NCBI RefSeq assembly: GCF_019656015.1
Contig: NZ_BPKW01000001.1
Location: 186,001-250,000 of the forward strand
Reading direction: 5' to 3'
Source: Leuconostoc inhae
Lineage (GTDB): Bacteria; Bacillota; Bacilli; Lactobacillales; Lactobacillaceae
Length of the DNA: 64,000 bases
In this document: positions 33,510 through 42,428 of the stretch, piece by piece
Layout: every line of letters starts with the position of its first letter
How positions within the stretch are numbered: position 1 is the first letter of the stretch
The notes under the pieces: generated by a model
The model's input: only the letters and a program-made list of their open reading frames with translations
Database searches by the model: none
What the model was told of the DNA's origin: nothing
Translations under genes and position numbers: made by a program

Positions 33510-35582
33510 ATGGCAGAAAAAAACCATTATGATTCAGATTCAATAAAAATTTTAGAAGGACTTGAGGCAGTTCGTAAACGTCCAGGTATGTATATCGGCT
33601 CAACAGATGGCCGTGGTTTGCATCATCTAGTTTATGAAATTGTCGATAATGCCGTTGATGAAGCTTTAGGCGGCTATGGTCATGATATTCAAGTGACAAT
33701 TCACGAAAATAACGCCATTACTGTGCAAGACTTTGGTCGTGGCATGCCCGTTGGTATGCATGAGTCTGGAAAACCAACACCTGAAGTCATTTTGACTGTG
33801 CTCCATGCTGGTGGTAAATTTGGACAAGGTGGTTATGCGACATCTGGGGGGTTGCATGGCGTTGGTTCCTCAGTTGTTAATGCCTTATCTGAAAGCTTAC
33901 AGGTGACGATTGTTCGTGATGGACACAAGTGGCAAGAAGATTTTATTAAGGGTGGACAACCAGTAGGTACTTTACGTGATTTAGGTGTGACTAAAGAACC
34001 TAGTGGCACAAAAGTAACTTTTAAACCAGATTCAACTATTTTTAGTGCTACGGTTTATAAATATGACACTTTATCTGAACGGTTGCGCGAATCAGCTTTT
34101 TTGATGTCAGGTGTTAAATTTAGTTTAACTGATGAACGGGTGAAGCCTAAAAGAGTTGAAACGTATCATTATGAAAAGGGACTAGAGGCTTTTGTTGGTT
34201 TCTTGAACGAAGAAAAAGAAACCATTGGCTCAATTATGACGTTTGAAGGGCAACAAGATGATATTGCTGTTGAAGTAGCTGCGCAATATAATGACGGTTA
34301 CTCAGAAACATTGTTATCATTTGTTAACAATGTACGTACGCAAGATGGTGGTACACATGAAGTTGGTTTTCGTACAGCATGGACTAAAGCGTTTAACGAA
34401 TATGCTAGGAAAGTTAATTTATTAAAAGAAAAAGATAAAAATCTTGAAGGTACTGATGTTCGAGAAGGATTAGCAGCTGTTATTTCATTACGTGTCCCAG
34501 AACAATTTTTGCAATTTGAGGGTCAGACTAAAGATAAGTTAGGGACACCAGAAGCACGTGGGATTGTTGATGCTGTTGTTAATGAAACTTTAGGACGATT
34601 TTTAATGGAAAATGGTGATTTTGGTCAAAATCTCATTCGAAAAGCAATTCGAGCACGTGAAGCACGTGAAGCGGCACGTAAAGCGCGTGACGAAAGTCGG
34701 ACAGGCAAGACAAAAGGTCAAAAGGATCGCCTGCTGTCAGGCAAGTTAGCACCAGCACAATCAAAGAATGCTGAACATAATGAATTGTTTTTGGTGGAAG
34801 GTGATTCTGCCGGTGGTTCAGCCAAACAAGGTCGAGATCGTAAGTTTCAAGCGATTTTACCGTTACGTGGTAAAGTTTTAAACACAGAAAAAGCAAAACT
34901 CGCTGATATTTTGAAAAATGAGGAAATTTCAACGCTGATTTACGCTATAGGTGGTGGCGTTGGACCTGATTTCAAGGTTGCTGATACCGCATTTAGTAAG
35001 GTTATTATTATGACCGATGCTGATGATGATGGTGCACATATACAGACGTTGCTTTTAACGTTCTTTTATAAGTATATGAGACCATTAATTGAGGCAGGCC
35101 GAGTTTATATTGCTTTACCGCCATTGTATCGTGTTAAATATGCATCTAAAAAATTCGATGATAAGTTTGCATGGACAAATGACGAATTAGAAACGATTAC
35201 AAATCAAAATGATGCCCGTTACGAATTAACTCGTTTTAAGGGATTGGGTGAAATGAATGCACCGTTATTGTGGGAAACAACGATGGATCCTGAATCACGT
35301 ACGTTAATTCGTGTGAAAATCGATGATGCTGTGCTTGCTGAAAAGCGTGTGACAACATTGATGGGAGATAAAGTTGAACCACGACGTGAGTGGATTGAAG
35401 CAAATGTCCACTTTACGTTAGATGAATCGGGATCAATCTTAGACGCTGTTGAAGGTTATGACAGTAATGCCAGCGATATTTTCGAAAAAGTACGTAACCA
35501 CGAAAACATCGATTCAGTTTCAAAAAATGATACAAAAATAAATGAACCCGTAATTACAACATGGCAAAATGGCGATAAATAA
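33510..35582 (+). CDS. parE: DNA topoisomerase IV subunit B
   Basis: ATPase subunit of the chromosome decatenase. The 690-residue protein has the GHKL ATPase (VDNAVDEALGG, DFGRGMPVG, TSGGLHGVGSSVVNAL), the transducer, and TOPRIM (LVEGDSAGGSAKQGRDR, then MTDADDDGAHIQTLLLTF). DGAHIQ rather than GyrB's DGAHIR, the plsY neighbour and the paired parC mark it as ParE. The ribosome site before the ATG is weak. A palindrome lies in the 148-base gap before parC. Confidence 0.93.
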   Translation: MAEKNHYDSDSIKILEGLEAVRKRPGMYIGSTDGRGLHHLVYEIVDNAVDEALGGYGHDIQVTIHENNAITVQDFGRGMPVGMHESGKPTPEVILTVLHAGGKFGQGGYATSGGLHGVGSSVVNALSESLQVTIVRDGHKWQEDFIKGGQPVGTLRDLGVTKEPSGTKVTFKPDSTIFSATVYKYDTLSERLRESAFLMSGVKFSLTDERVKPKRVETYHYEKGLEAFVGFLNEEKETIGSIMTFEGQQDDIAVEVAAQYNDGYSETLLSFVNNVRTQDGGTHEVGFRTAWTKAFNEYARKVNLLKEKDKNLEGTDVREGLAAVISLRVPEQFLQFEGQTKDKLGTPEARGIVDAVVNETLGRFLMENGDFGQNLIRKAIRAREAREAARKARDESRTGKTKGQKDRLLSGKLAPAQSKNAEHNELFLVEGDSAGGSAKQGRDRKFQAILPLRGKVLNTEKAKLADILKNEEISTLIYAIGGGVGPDFKVADTAFSKVIIMTDADDDGAHIQTLLLTFFYKYMRPLIEAGRVYIALPPLYRVKYASKKFDDKFAWTNDELETITNQNDARYELTRFKGLGEMNAPLLWETTMDPESRTLIRVKIDDAVLAEKRVTTLMGDKVEPRREWIEANVHFTLDESGSILDAVEGYDSNASDIFEKVRNHENIDSVSKNDTKINEPVITTWQNGDK

Positions 35583-35642
35583 TTATTTTGCTGTATGTCA
35601 AAAGGCTTTAACGGTGAGACAGTAATCTGACTAGATGTTGAT

Positions 35643-35668
35643 ATACCGTGTACAATTGTATACGGTAT
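35643..35668. repeat. 26-bp near-perfect palindrome between parE and parC
   Basis: Arms ATACCGTGTACAA (35643-35655) and TTGTATACGGTAT (35656-35668) differ from perfect symmetry at one position. No T tract follows, so it resembles an operator or a processing hairpin more than a terminator. Confidence 0.7.
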
Positions 35669-35730
35669 TTGCGTAGTAATTTTATTTGAAAGGAAATGTG
35701 TCTATTAAGTAATAATAGGCAATCTTATAT

Positions 35731-38169
35731 ATGGCAGATCGTATAACTGAACTTTCACTCGAAGCAGTGATGGGCGAACGCTTTGGGCGTTATTCAAAAT
35801 ATATTATTCAAGAACGTGCATTACCAGATATTCGTGATGGTTTAAAACCCGTACAACGACGTATTTTATTTGCGATGGATCAAGATGGCAATACATTTGA
35901 CCACCCTTATCGTAAATCAGCAAAATCAGTTGGTAATGTCATGGGAAATTTTCATCCTCATGGTGACTCGTCAATCTATGAGGCAATGGTTCGGTTGTCA
36001 CAAAACTGGAAAGTACGCGAGCCTCTAATTGATATGAACGGTAACAACGGTTCTGTGGATAATGATCCAGCGGCAGCTATGCGTTATACTGAGGCGCGCT
36101 TGTCAAAAATTGCTGGGGAAATGATGACAGACCTAGGTCAAGAAACTGTTGATATGGTTTTGAATTTTGACGACACGACGTATGAGCCAACAGTTTTACC
36201 ATCACGGGTTTTGAGTTTATTCATTAATGGCGCTACGGGTATTTCGGCAGGTTATGCGACAGAAATACCGCCACATAATTTAAAAGAAATAAATGGTGCT
36301 TTAACTTATTTACTTGATCATCCAGAAGCACCTTTGTCTGCGCTGATGCGTTATGTGAAAGGACCAGATTTTCCAACAGGTGGCATTATACAGGGCCTTG
36401 ATGGTATTAAAAAAGCTTATAAAACTGGTCGCGGTAAAATTGTTGTTCGTGCCAAAACAGCCATTTCAGAAATAAAGGGTGGCAAAAAGAAAATTGAAAT
36501 TACTGAATTACCATACGAAGTCGTAAAATCAAATTTAGTATCGAAAATTGATGGTATCCGTTTAAACAAAGAAGTTGCTGGTATATCTGAAGTTCGCGAT
36601 GAATCTGATCGGGAAGGCATGTCCATTGTTATTGAACTAAACAAAGACGCTAATGCTGCTGGTATATTGACTTATTTATTTAAAAAAACAGATTTGCAAA
36701 TTGCTTATAATTTTAATATGGTGGCAATCCATGATCAAAGGCCCGTTCATGTGAGTCTGAAACAAGGGCTGGAAGCTTTTTTGAACTTTCGTAAAGAAGT
36801 CGTTTTGAAACGTTCAGCATATGAATTAGCGAAGGCTCAGGCCCGACAACATATTGTTGAAGGTTTGATTCGGATGTTGTCGATATTAGATGAAGTCGTG
36901 GCGACGATTCGTGCCTCAAAAAATCGAAAAGATGCCACACAAAATTTGATTGATAGTTATCAGTTTACACAACCACAGGCAGAGGCAATTGTCACACTAC
37001 AGTTGTATCGTTTGACGAATACGGATGTCACACAGTTAGAGGAAGAATTTGCGACGCTTGCGGCTAAAATTGTGCGTTTAAACTTAATTATTACTGAATC
37101 ATCAGCATTGAACGATGTTATACGTGATGAAATTGCAGAAATAACAACAACTTATCGTTCACCGCGTCGATCAGAAATTGAAGCTGAGGTTGAAACTCTC
37201 GTCATTGATTCAGCTGTTACTATTGCTGAAGAGGATGTGCAGGTACTGGTCTCTCGTAATGGGTACTACAAGCGTGCATCATTACGATCTTATAAAGCTT
37301 CAGACTCTGATAATGGTTTGGCAGAAGATGATCTAGCTATCTTTGAAGGCCAACTCAATACTACACAACATTTGTTCATGTTTACTAACAAAGGAAATAT
37401 GATTTATCGCCCAGTCCATGAATTACCAGATTCAAAATGGAAGGATACTGGCGAACATTTTTCACAGCAATTATCAAATTGGCATGCAGACGAGTTTGTG
37501 ATTAAAGCTATTGCTATTGATAATCTTGAGCAAGAAGGTGCCTTTACTGTTGTGACAAATGATGGTTTTATCAAACAGACAGCATTAAGTGATATGTTAC
37601 CAAAGGCTTACAAGAAAAAAACGAGCATGGCAATTAAACTTAAGACAGATGCGAGTTATGTCGTTAGTATCGCTTATTTCAAACAGATTGATCAACAAGA
37701 GGTTTTGCTGTTATCGCACAACGGCGTGGGTCTGCGATTTAAAGTGACGGATGTACCAGAAATTGGGCCACGTACGGCTGGTGTTAAATCAATGGACTTA
37801 CGTGGCACTGATACGATTATAGTGGCATTATTTATTACTAATGATTTACAACAAGTGGCAATTGTAGCTAATAATGGTGCGTTTAAATATATGCCAGTTT
37901 CAGAAATCAATCGTTCAAAACGTGCAAATAAAGGCCTATTGATTTTTACACAGAAAAAAACAGTAGCCTATCATGTTGCTGCAGCGACTATTTTTGATTC
38001 TCATGAAACAGCACTGCAGATTTTGACAACACGTTGGCAAATTCAAGAGTTGCAATTAAGTGATTATCATCCATCGCAACGCATTGGTAATGGACAATAT
38101 GTTGTCGATGTTAAAAAAGATGGTATACCTTGGTTGATTAAGCCATTATCGATTCATGCGACAAAATAA
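35731..38169 (+). CDS. parC: DNA topoisomerase IV subunit A
   Basis: DNA breakage-reunion subunit of topoisomerase IV. The 812-residue protein has the winged-helix/catalytic region with GDSSIYEAMVRLSQ (quinolone region, wild-type Ser and Glu), DNDPAAAMRYTEARLS with the catalytic Tyr near residue 119, the tower and coiled coil, and a C-terminal beta-pinwheel with degenerate blades (NGYYKRASL, NKGNMIYRPV, NDGFIKQTAL, NGVGLRFKV, NNGAFKYMPV). It lacks the full GyrA box, consistent with ParC. It probably shares a transcript with parE, though the gap holds a palindrome. Confidence 0.94.
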   Translation: MADRITELSLEAVMGERFGRYSKYIIQERALPDIRDGLKPVQRRILFAMDQDGNTFDHPYRKSAKSVGNVMGNFHPHGDSSIYEAMVRLSQNWKVREPLIDMNGNNGSVDNDPAAAMRYTEARLSKIAGEMMTDLGQETVDMVLNFDDTTYEPTVLPSRVLSLFINGATGISAGYATEIPPHNLKEINGALTYLLDHPEAPLSALMRYVKGPDFPTGGIIQGLDGIKKAYKTGRGKIVVRAKTAISEIKGGKKKIEITELPYEVVKSNLVSKIDGIRLNKEVAGISEVRDESDREGMSIVIELNKDANAAGILTYLFKKTDLQIAYNFNMVAIHDQRPVHVSLKQGLEAFLNFRKEVVLKRSAYELAKAQARQHIVEGLIRMLSILDEVVATIRASKNRKDATQNLIDSYQFTQPQAEAIVTLQLYRLTNTDVTQLEEEFATLAAKIVRLNLIITESSALNDVIRDEIAEITTTYRSPRRSEIEAEVETLVIDSAVTIAEEDVQVLVSRNGYYKRASLRSYKASDSDNGLAEDDLAIFEGQLNTTQHLFMFTNKGNMIYRPVHELPDSKWKDTGEHFSQQLSNWHADEFVIKAIAIDNLEQEGAFTVVTNDGFIKQTALSDMLPKAYKKKTSMAIKLKTDASYVVSIAYFKQIDQQEVLLLSHNGVGLRFKVTDVPEIGPRTAGVKSMDLRGTDTIIVALFITNDLQQVAIVANNGAFKYMPVSEINRSKRANKGLLIFTQKKTVAYHVAAATIFDSHETALQILTTRWQIQELQLSDYHPSQRIGNGQYVVDVKKDGIPWLIKPLSIHATK

Positions 38170-38217
38170 GCTTTTTTTGCTAAAATAGAGTTATAAACTT
38201 TTAGGAGATACAAACGA

Positions 38218-39123
38218 ATGGCTAAGACATTAGTTTTCGGGCACAAGAACCCAGACACTGACACAATCGCTTCAGCAATTGCTGCAAGTTATTTATTAAA
38301 TAAACTTGGTGGTGATACAGAGGCAGTGGCGCAAGGCACACCAAATGCTGAAACGCAGTTTGCATTAGATTTTTTTGCGGTCACTGCGCCAAAAATTATT
38401 ACATCAGCCAACACTGAAACTGTTGTCCTAGTTGATCATAACGAGGCTGCACAATCCATTGATAATTTATCAGAAGTTACTGTTGAAGCTATATACGATC
38501 ACCATAAATTCGCGTTCACAAATAGTACACCATTGTATATTAATGCCAAACCTTGGGGATCAGTTGCAACAATTCTATACTATGAATTTAAACAAGCAAC
38601 TATCGAAATTCCTTCAAAGATTGCTGGCCTGATGGCCTCAGCTATTATATCCGATACGTTATTACTAAAAAGTCCGACAACAACGCCTTATGATAAGCCA
38701 GCATTAGAGGCATTGGCCGTTATTGCTGGTCTTGATAATTATGAAAAATATGGTTTGTCGCTGTTGAAAGCAGGAACAGACTTATCATCACGAACTGATA
38801 AAGAACTTATTGATGGGGATGCAAAGTCCTTTGAAATAGGGGGCCATAAGTTTCGCATTGGGCAAGTCAATACAGTAGACATTACCGATGTTTTGACACG
38901 CCAGTCAAGTATTGAGGCAGCTATGGTTGCAGAAAACTATGAAGATTTCTTATTTGTCATCACTGATATCTTAAACTCAAATTCAAAAGCGATATATCTC
39001 GGGGATGCTACGACAGCCATTGAATCAGCTTTTGGTGCCAAAATCACTAACAACGTGATTGATTTACCTGGTGTTGTTTCACGTAAGAAACAGGTTGTCC
39101 CACCGTTAGAACAACAATTTTAA
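38218..39123 (+). CDS. ppaC: Manganese-dependent inorganic pyrophosphatase (family II)
   Basis: Hydrolyses pyrophosphate in the cytosol. The 301-residue DHH-family protein starts with FGHKNPDTDTIASA (metal ligands His, Asp, Asp), has LVDHNEAAQS, the DHH motif in YDHHKF, and the DHHA2-type C-terminal domain with the substrate SRKK segment (VVSRKKQVVPPL). TAGGAG lies before the ATG. Family II enzymes prefer Mn or Co, in keeping with the Mn-rich cytosol of lactic acid bacteria. It stands alone between parC and the ribosomal pair. Confidence 0.95.
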   Translation: MAKTLVFGHKNPDTDTIASAIAASYLLNKLGGDTEAVAQGTPNAETQFALDFFAVTAPKIITSANTETVVLVDHNEAAQSIDNLSEVTVEAIYDHHKFAFTNSTPLYINAKPWGSVATILYYEFKQATIEIPSKIAGLMASAIISDTLLLKSPTTTPYDKPALEALAVIAGLDNYEKYGLSLLKAGTDLSSRTDKELIDGDAKSFEIGGHKFRIGQVNTVDITDVLTRQSSIEAAMVAENYEDFLFVITDILNSNSKAIYLGDATTAIESAFGAKITNNVIDLPGVVSRKKQVVPPLEQQF

Positions 39124-39206
39124 AAATTATATTGAAAAAATGTTTGGCTGTTCAGCAATAAAATAAGTTTTACCGAACAAATTTTCGTTTGAATTTTTAA
39201 AATGAC

Positions 39207-39235
39207 TTTACACCACCCACATGTTCATGTATAAT
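39207..39235 (+). promoter_or_regulatory. Promoter of rpmG-rpsN
   Basis: TTTACA (39207-39212), a 17-base spacer and a perfect TATAAT (39230-39235), giving a start near 39242, inside a downstream inverted repeat. Confidence 0.75.
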
Positions 39236-39263
39236 AATTATTTGTATTGACAAGCAAATAATT
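39236..39263. promoter_or_regulatory. Inverted repeat over the rpmG start site
   Basis: Perfect 9-bp arms AATTATTTG (39236-39244) and CAAATAATT (39255-39263) with a 10-base spacer. It directly abuts the -10 box, so it could be an operator or a 5' mRNA hairpin. It does not match the Bacillus Zur box. Confidence 0.6.
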
Positions 39264-39293
39264 TTAACAAACCACACACTAAGGAGTAAGAAT

Positions 39294-39443
39294 ATGCGTA
39301 TTCACGTTGTTCTAGGAAATGATGAAACTGGCGAACGTATTTACTTGACGTCTAAAAATCGTCGTAATACACCAGATCGTCTTGAGTTAAAGAAGTACTC
39401 ACCAAAACTTCGCAAAGTTGTAACATTTAAGGAGATTAAGTAA
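39294..39443 (+). CDS. rpmG: Large ribosomal subunit protein bL33, Cys-free form
   Basis: A 49-residue protein starting [19 protein letters not shown] and ending FKEIK. The pattern [26 protein letters not shown] is bL33. The four zinc-binding cysteines of the C+ form are absent (positions are Gly, Asp/Thr, Ser and Leu-type residues), so it is the zinc-independent form. AAGGAG precedes the ATG. rpsN begins one base after its stop, so the two are co-translated. It is shorter than many gene-calling cut-offs. Confidence 0.93.
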   Translation: MRIHVVLGNDETGERIYLTSKNRRNTPDRLELKKYSPKLRKVVTFKEIK

Positions 39444-39444
39444 A

Positions 39445-39714
39445 ATGGCAAAAAAGTCAAAGATTGCAAAAGCGCAAAAGCGTGAAGCTTTGGTTGCGAA
39501 ATATGCTGACAAGCGTGCCGAATTAAAGGCAGCAGGTGATTTTATCGGTTTGGCTGCTTTGCCAAAGGATTCATCTCCTGTACGTGTACACAACCGCGAC
39601 TGGATTGATGGTCGTCCTCATGCTTATATGCGTGAGTTTGGTATGTCACGTTTGAACTTCCGCCAATTGGCACACAAGGGTCAAATTCCTGGTGTTCGTA
39701 AAGCTTCTTGGTAA
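39445..39714 (+). CDS. rpsN: Small ribosomal subunit protein uS14, zinc-independent form
   Basis: An 89-residue uS14 of the long C- type ([64 protein letters not shown] as separate blocks of the family). No CxxC zinc ribbon is present, unlike the 61-residue zinc form. AAGGAG, inside the end of rpmG, is its ribosome site. In Bacillus such Cys-free copies are Zur-regulated spares; whether this one is the only copy cannot be told from the window. Confidence 0.93.
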   Translation: MAKKSKIAKAQKREALVAKYADKRAELKAAGDFIGLAALPKDSSPVRVHNRDWIDGRPHAYMREFGMSRLNFRQLAHKGQIPGVRKASW

Positions 39715-39857
39715 TTATTTAAAGTTTCGTCATTAACGTAACTTACACCGTAAGCGTTACGTGGGCACGTTAAAAGTCAATTATTATAGCATCAGCTAAA
39801 TACAGTGACTGCCTCAATGAGCAAAGCGAATGGGGTCATAAAGGTTCACAAACTAGT

Positions 39858-39883
39858 AAAAATCACAGTGATGTGATTTTTTT
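39858..39883 (+). terminator. Intrinsic terminator downstream of rpsN
   Basis: AAAATCAC / GTGATTTT stem around AGTGAT, followed by TTTTTT. Confidence 0.75.
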
Positions 39884-39905
39884 GTTGTATCATTGAAATA
39901 CCTGT

Positions 39906-39934
39906 TTGCAATTTGTTGACGTTAGCGTTATAAT
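39906..39934 (+). promoter_or_regulatory. Promoter of the rimP-nusA-infB operon
   Basis: TTGCAA (39906-39911), a 17-base spacer and TATAAT (39929-39934). The leader is about 120 bases and contains a terminator-like hairpin. Confidence 0.7.
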
Positions 39935-39962
39935 TATAGTTGTTAATTTACATAGCTTTTGT

Positions 39963-40003
39963 AAATGAGCGGGTCACATCCGATGCGGCCGGCTCATTTT
40001 TTA
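39963..40003 (+). promoter_or_regulatory. Attenuator-like hairpin in the rimP leader
   Basis: TGAGC-GG pairs with CC-g-GCTCA around an unpaired ACATCCGATGCG-type loop and runs straight into TTTTTTA. It lies between the promoter and the first gene, so it must be read through for expression; NusA autocontrol is a reasonable guess. Confidence 0.65.
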
Positions 40004-40060
40004 TGGGATTGGCACTTGCTTACAATAAATATTAGCAATCCATCGGGAAGGGGTAGATAA

Positions 40061-40537
40061 ATGGTAAATAAAGTTGAACAAAGAATCATAGATTTGATTA
40101 CGCCAATTGTTAATAGACGAAATGAACTGTTATGGGATTTGACGTACACTAAAGAAGGTGGCCAAAAGATTTTACGCATCTTATTAGATAAGCCAAACCA
40201 TGAATTTATAACAATGGCTGATTTAACAGCTTTCACACAGGAAGTTAACGAATTTTTGGATACAACTGACCCTGACCCTATTCCAGAGGCATACTTATTA
40301 GACATTTCATCACCTGGTGCTGATCGACCGCTAAAGCAACCTTGGCATTTTCAATGGGTACAAGATGGTAACGAAAATATTTTAGTGTCACTTTTTGTTG
40401 CAAAAAATGGTCAAAAAAAATGGCAAGGAAAGATCAAGTCATTAAATGATACTGGGTTAGTTTTGTTAACCGATGATGGTGAAATAATTCTTGATTTTGA
40501 TGAAATTGCAAAAGCAGTGTTGGATATCCAGTTTTAA
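40061..40537 (+). CDS. rimP: Ribosome maturation factor RimP
   Basis: Needed for maturation of the 30S subunit. The 158-residue protein has the N-terminal RimP domain (LWDLTYTKEGGQKILRILLDKP, then the YLLDISSPGADRPL block) and a C-terminal SH3-like barrel (WQGKIKSLNDTGLVLLTDDGEIILDFDEIAKA). Length is standard. GGAAGGGG lies before the ATG. It begins the highly conserved rimP-nusA-ylxR-ylxQ-infB-rbfA order. Confidence 0.94.
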   Translation: MVNKVEQRIIDLITPIVNRRNELLWDLTYTKEGGQKILRILLDKPNHEFITMADLTAFTQEVNEFLDTTDPDPIPEAYLLDISSPGADRPLKQPWHFQWVQDGNENILVSLFVAKNGQKKWQGKIKSLNDTGLVLLTDDGEIILDFDEIAKAVLDIQF

Positions 40538-40658
40538 CATAAATGTGTGTATTGGTAATTTTAAGCCTGTACTTTGGATAAAAACTGTGAAAACAGAGTT
40601 ACTATGAAAATACAGCAAGTATCAGTAGATACTCTACTAATTGAATGAGGATAGGCGA

Positions 40659-41750
40659 ATGAGTAAAGAACTAGTCGATGCGCTCGATGCCCTTGAAGCC
40701 GAGCGTGGAATAGAACGTGAAATTGTTGTTGCAGCACTTGAAGATGCTTTGAGAGCAGCTTACAAGAAGCAATATAATGCTGAACAGAACGTTGAAGCAG
40801 TGTTTGATACAAAAAAAGGAAACGTTGCAATTAAACAAGTCAAAAATGTCGTATTGGATGACGATTTTGAAAATGAAGATACAGAAATTAGTCTAACAGA
40901 TGCGTTAGTTATTAATCGGGCATACGAAGCGGGCGATGAAATTCGCTTTGATGTGACACCCAAAGATTTTGGCCGTATGGCTGCCCAAGCAGCAAAGCAA
41001 GTTATTGTACAAAAAATGCGTGAGGCAGGTCGTGAAGCAATTTATAATAAATTCGCTGATTACCAGGATGAAATCATTACTGGTGAGGTTGACCGACAAG
41101 ATGCACGATTCTTGTATATGACATTACCTGGAAATCAGGAAGCTGCCATGGCACCAAACGATCAAATGCCAAATGAGCGTTATCGTATGGGAGACCGTAT
41201 CAAAGTTTTGGTAAACAAGGTTGAAAATAACGCGAAAGGACCACAAATTTTTGTCTCGCGTACGGCACCGGATTTGGTAAAACGTTTATTTGAACAGGAA
41301 GTACCTGAAGTTTACGACGGCACGGTTGAAATCATGAATATTTCGCGTGAAGCAGGTGATCGCTCAAAAATAGCTGTCTATACACATGATACAGACTTGG
41401 ATCCTGTTGGGGCTATGGTTGGACAGCGTGGTGCACGAGTACAAGCTGTTGTTAATGAACTTGGCGGCGAAAATATGGACATCGTTGAATGGGTTGAGGA
41501 TGAAGCGCAATATATCGCTAATGCGTTGAACCCTTCAGAAGTAGCAGATGTTATCTTTAACCCTGAAAATGAACGTGCAGTAACGGTCATTGTTCCCGAT
41601 AATCAGTTGTCACTGGCAATTGGGAAAAAAGGTCAAAACGCTCGTTTGGCTGCAAGATTAACAGGTTTTAAAATTGATATTAAATCTGAAAGTGAAGCAG
41701 CAAATAACTTACCAAATCAGTCACCTTCAAAGGATGAAAGTGGCGAATAA
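40659..41750 (+). CDS. nusA: Transcription termination/antitermination factor NusA
   Basis: Binds RNA polymerase to modulate pausing and termination. The 363-residue protein has the N-terminal polymerase-binding domain (about 1-125), an S1 domain (about 130-200: ITGEVDRQDARFLYM, GDRIKVLVNKV) and two KH domains (about 205-345: VSRTAPDLVKRLFEQEVPE, VGAMVGQRGARVQAV, SLAIGKKGQNARLAARLTGFKIDI). It lacks the acidic C-terminal repeats of enterobacteria. ATG 40659 is chosen over one six codons upstream because GAGGATAGG precedes it. Confidence 0.96.
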   Translation: MSKELVDALDALEAERGIEREIVVAALEDALRAAYKKQYNAEQNVEAVFDTKKGNVAIKQVKNVVLDDDFENEDTEISLTDALVINRAYEAGDEIRFDVTPKDFGRMAAQAAKQVIVQKMREAGREAIYNKFADYQDEIITGEVDRQDARFLYMTLPGNQEAAMAPNDQMPNERYRMGDRIKVLVNKVENNAKGPQIFVSRTAPDLVKRLFEQEVPEVYDGTVEIMNISREAGDRSKIAVYTHDTDLDPVGAMVGQRGARVQAVVNELGGENMDIVEWVEDEAQYIANALNPSEVADVIFNPENERAVTVIVPDNQLSLAIGKKGQNARLAARLTGFKIDIKSESEAANNLPNQSPSKDESGE

Positions 41751-41815
41751 ACTTTAGAAGGGAAAATGTCTGTAGCTTTGTTTTTTTGTAAAGCTGGCAG
41801 GGCATATTAAATATA

Positions 41816-42118
41816 ATGAAACCTAGAAAAATACCAATGCGAAAAGATATTGTTACAGGTGAAATGTTTCCCAAAAAAGATCTTGTTCGTGTGGTTCGTG
41901 ATAAAGAAGGAAACGTTAGCTTAGATCCAACTTCGAAAGCTAATGGCCGAGGTGCGTATGTCGGACTGGATCGTACCATTGCTGCTGAAGCTAAGAAAAA
42001 ACATATTTTTGATCAGGCGTTTGAGATGAAAATACCAGATGAATTCTATGATGAACTTATTGCGTATGTTGATCATCAGCAAGCGCGTAAGGAGTTGTTT
42101 GGTCATGGTAATAAGTAA
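41816..42118 (+). CDS. ylxR: YlxR-family RNA-binding protein (RnpM-like)
   Basis: A 100-residue DUF448 protein. The family block RKIPMRKDIVTGEMFPKKDLVRVVRDKEG is present in pieces, followed by GRGAYVGLD and a basic helix. The common CxxC-like start (RxCxxC) is not evident: the opening MKPRKIPMRKD lacks cysteines. In Bacillus the protein is described as a modulator of RNase P. It overlaps ylxQ by 14 bases. Confidence 0.92.
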   Translation: MKPRKIPMRKDIVTGEMFPKKDLVRVVRDKEGNVSLDPTSKANGRGAYVGLDRTIAAEAKKKHIFDQAFEMKIPDEFYDELIAYVDHQQARKELFGHGNK

Positions 42119-42428
42119 AGACGAACAAATATTAAATTTGCTCGGATTAGCGATGCGCGCTGGTAAGTTAGTGTTGGGTTCTGATTCAACATTAACAGCT
42201 ATTCGTGGAAATAAAGTTCAAATGGCTTTTTTCCCTAGTGATGGTGGTCAAAGCCAAAGTAAAAAGTTTGCTGATAAATCAAGTTTTTATAATGTGACAC
42301 TGATTCAAGACTATACCAAGAGACAATTAACCGATGCTATCGGAGTAAATCGCAGTGTATTTGCAATTGCTGATCGTGGATTTAGTCGGAAAATTAAACA
42401 ATTAATTTCAGAAAAGGAGCGGAACTAA
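42105..42428 (+). CDS. ylxQ: L7Ae-family ribosome-associated protein YlxQ
   Basis: A 107-residue L7Ae/L30e-fold RNA-binding protein. It opens ISKDEQILNLLGLAMRAGKLVLGSD, typical of YlxQ, and later has the NVTLIQDYTKRQLTDAIG and FAIADRGFSRKI blocks. It probably binds kink-turn RNA; its role is not settled. I start at ATG 42105, with AAGGAG 10 bases upstream; the frame extends further into ylxR without a better start. Its stop touches the infB start. Confidence 0.92.
   Translation: MVISKDEQILNLLGLAMRAGKLVLGSDSTLTAIRGNKVQMAFFPSDGGQSQSKKFADKSSFYNVTLIQDYTKRQLTDAIGVNRSVFAIADRGFSRKIKQLISEKERN

Larger units (their letters stand above)
39715..40060 (+). other. Intergenic region between rpsN and rimP
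   Basis: 346 bases without a gene. It contains an inverted repeat CGTAAC...GTTACG (about 39738-39763), an intrinsic terminator (39858-39883), a promoter (39906-39934) and an attenuator-like hairpin (39963-40003). No open frame of note is seen. Confidence 0.7.

Noticed and set aside
33510-38169. Reading the pair as gyrB-gyrA
   Set aside because: The plsY neighbour, DGAHIQ in the TOPRIM motif, the 690/812 lengths and the lack of a clear GyrA box all point to parE-parC.
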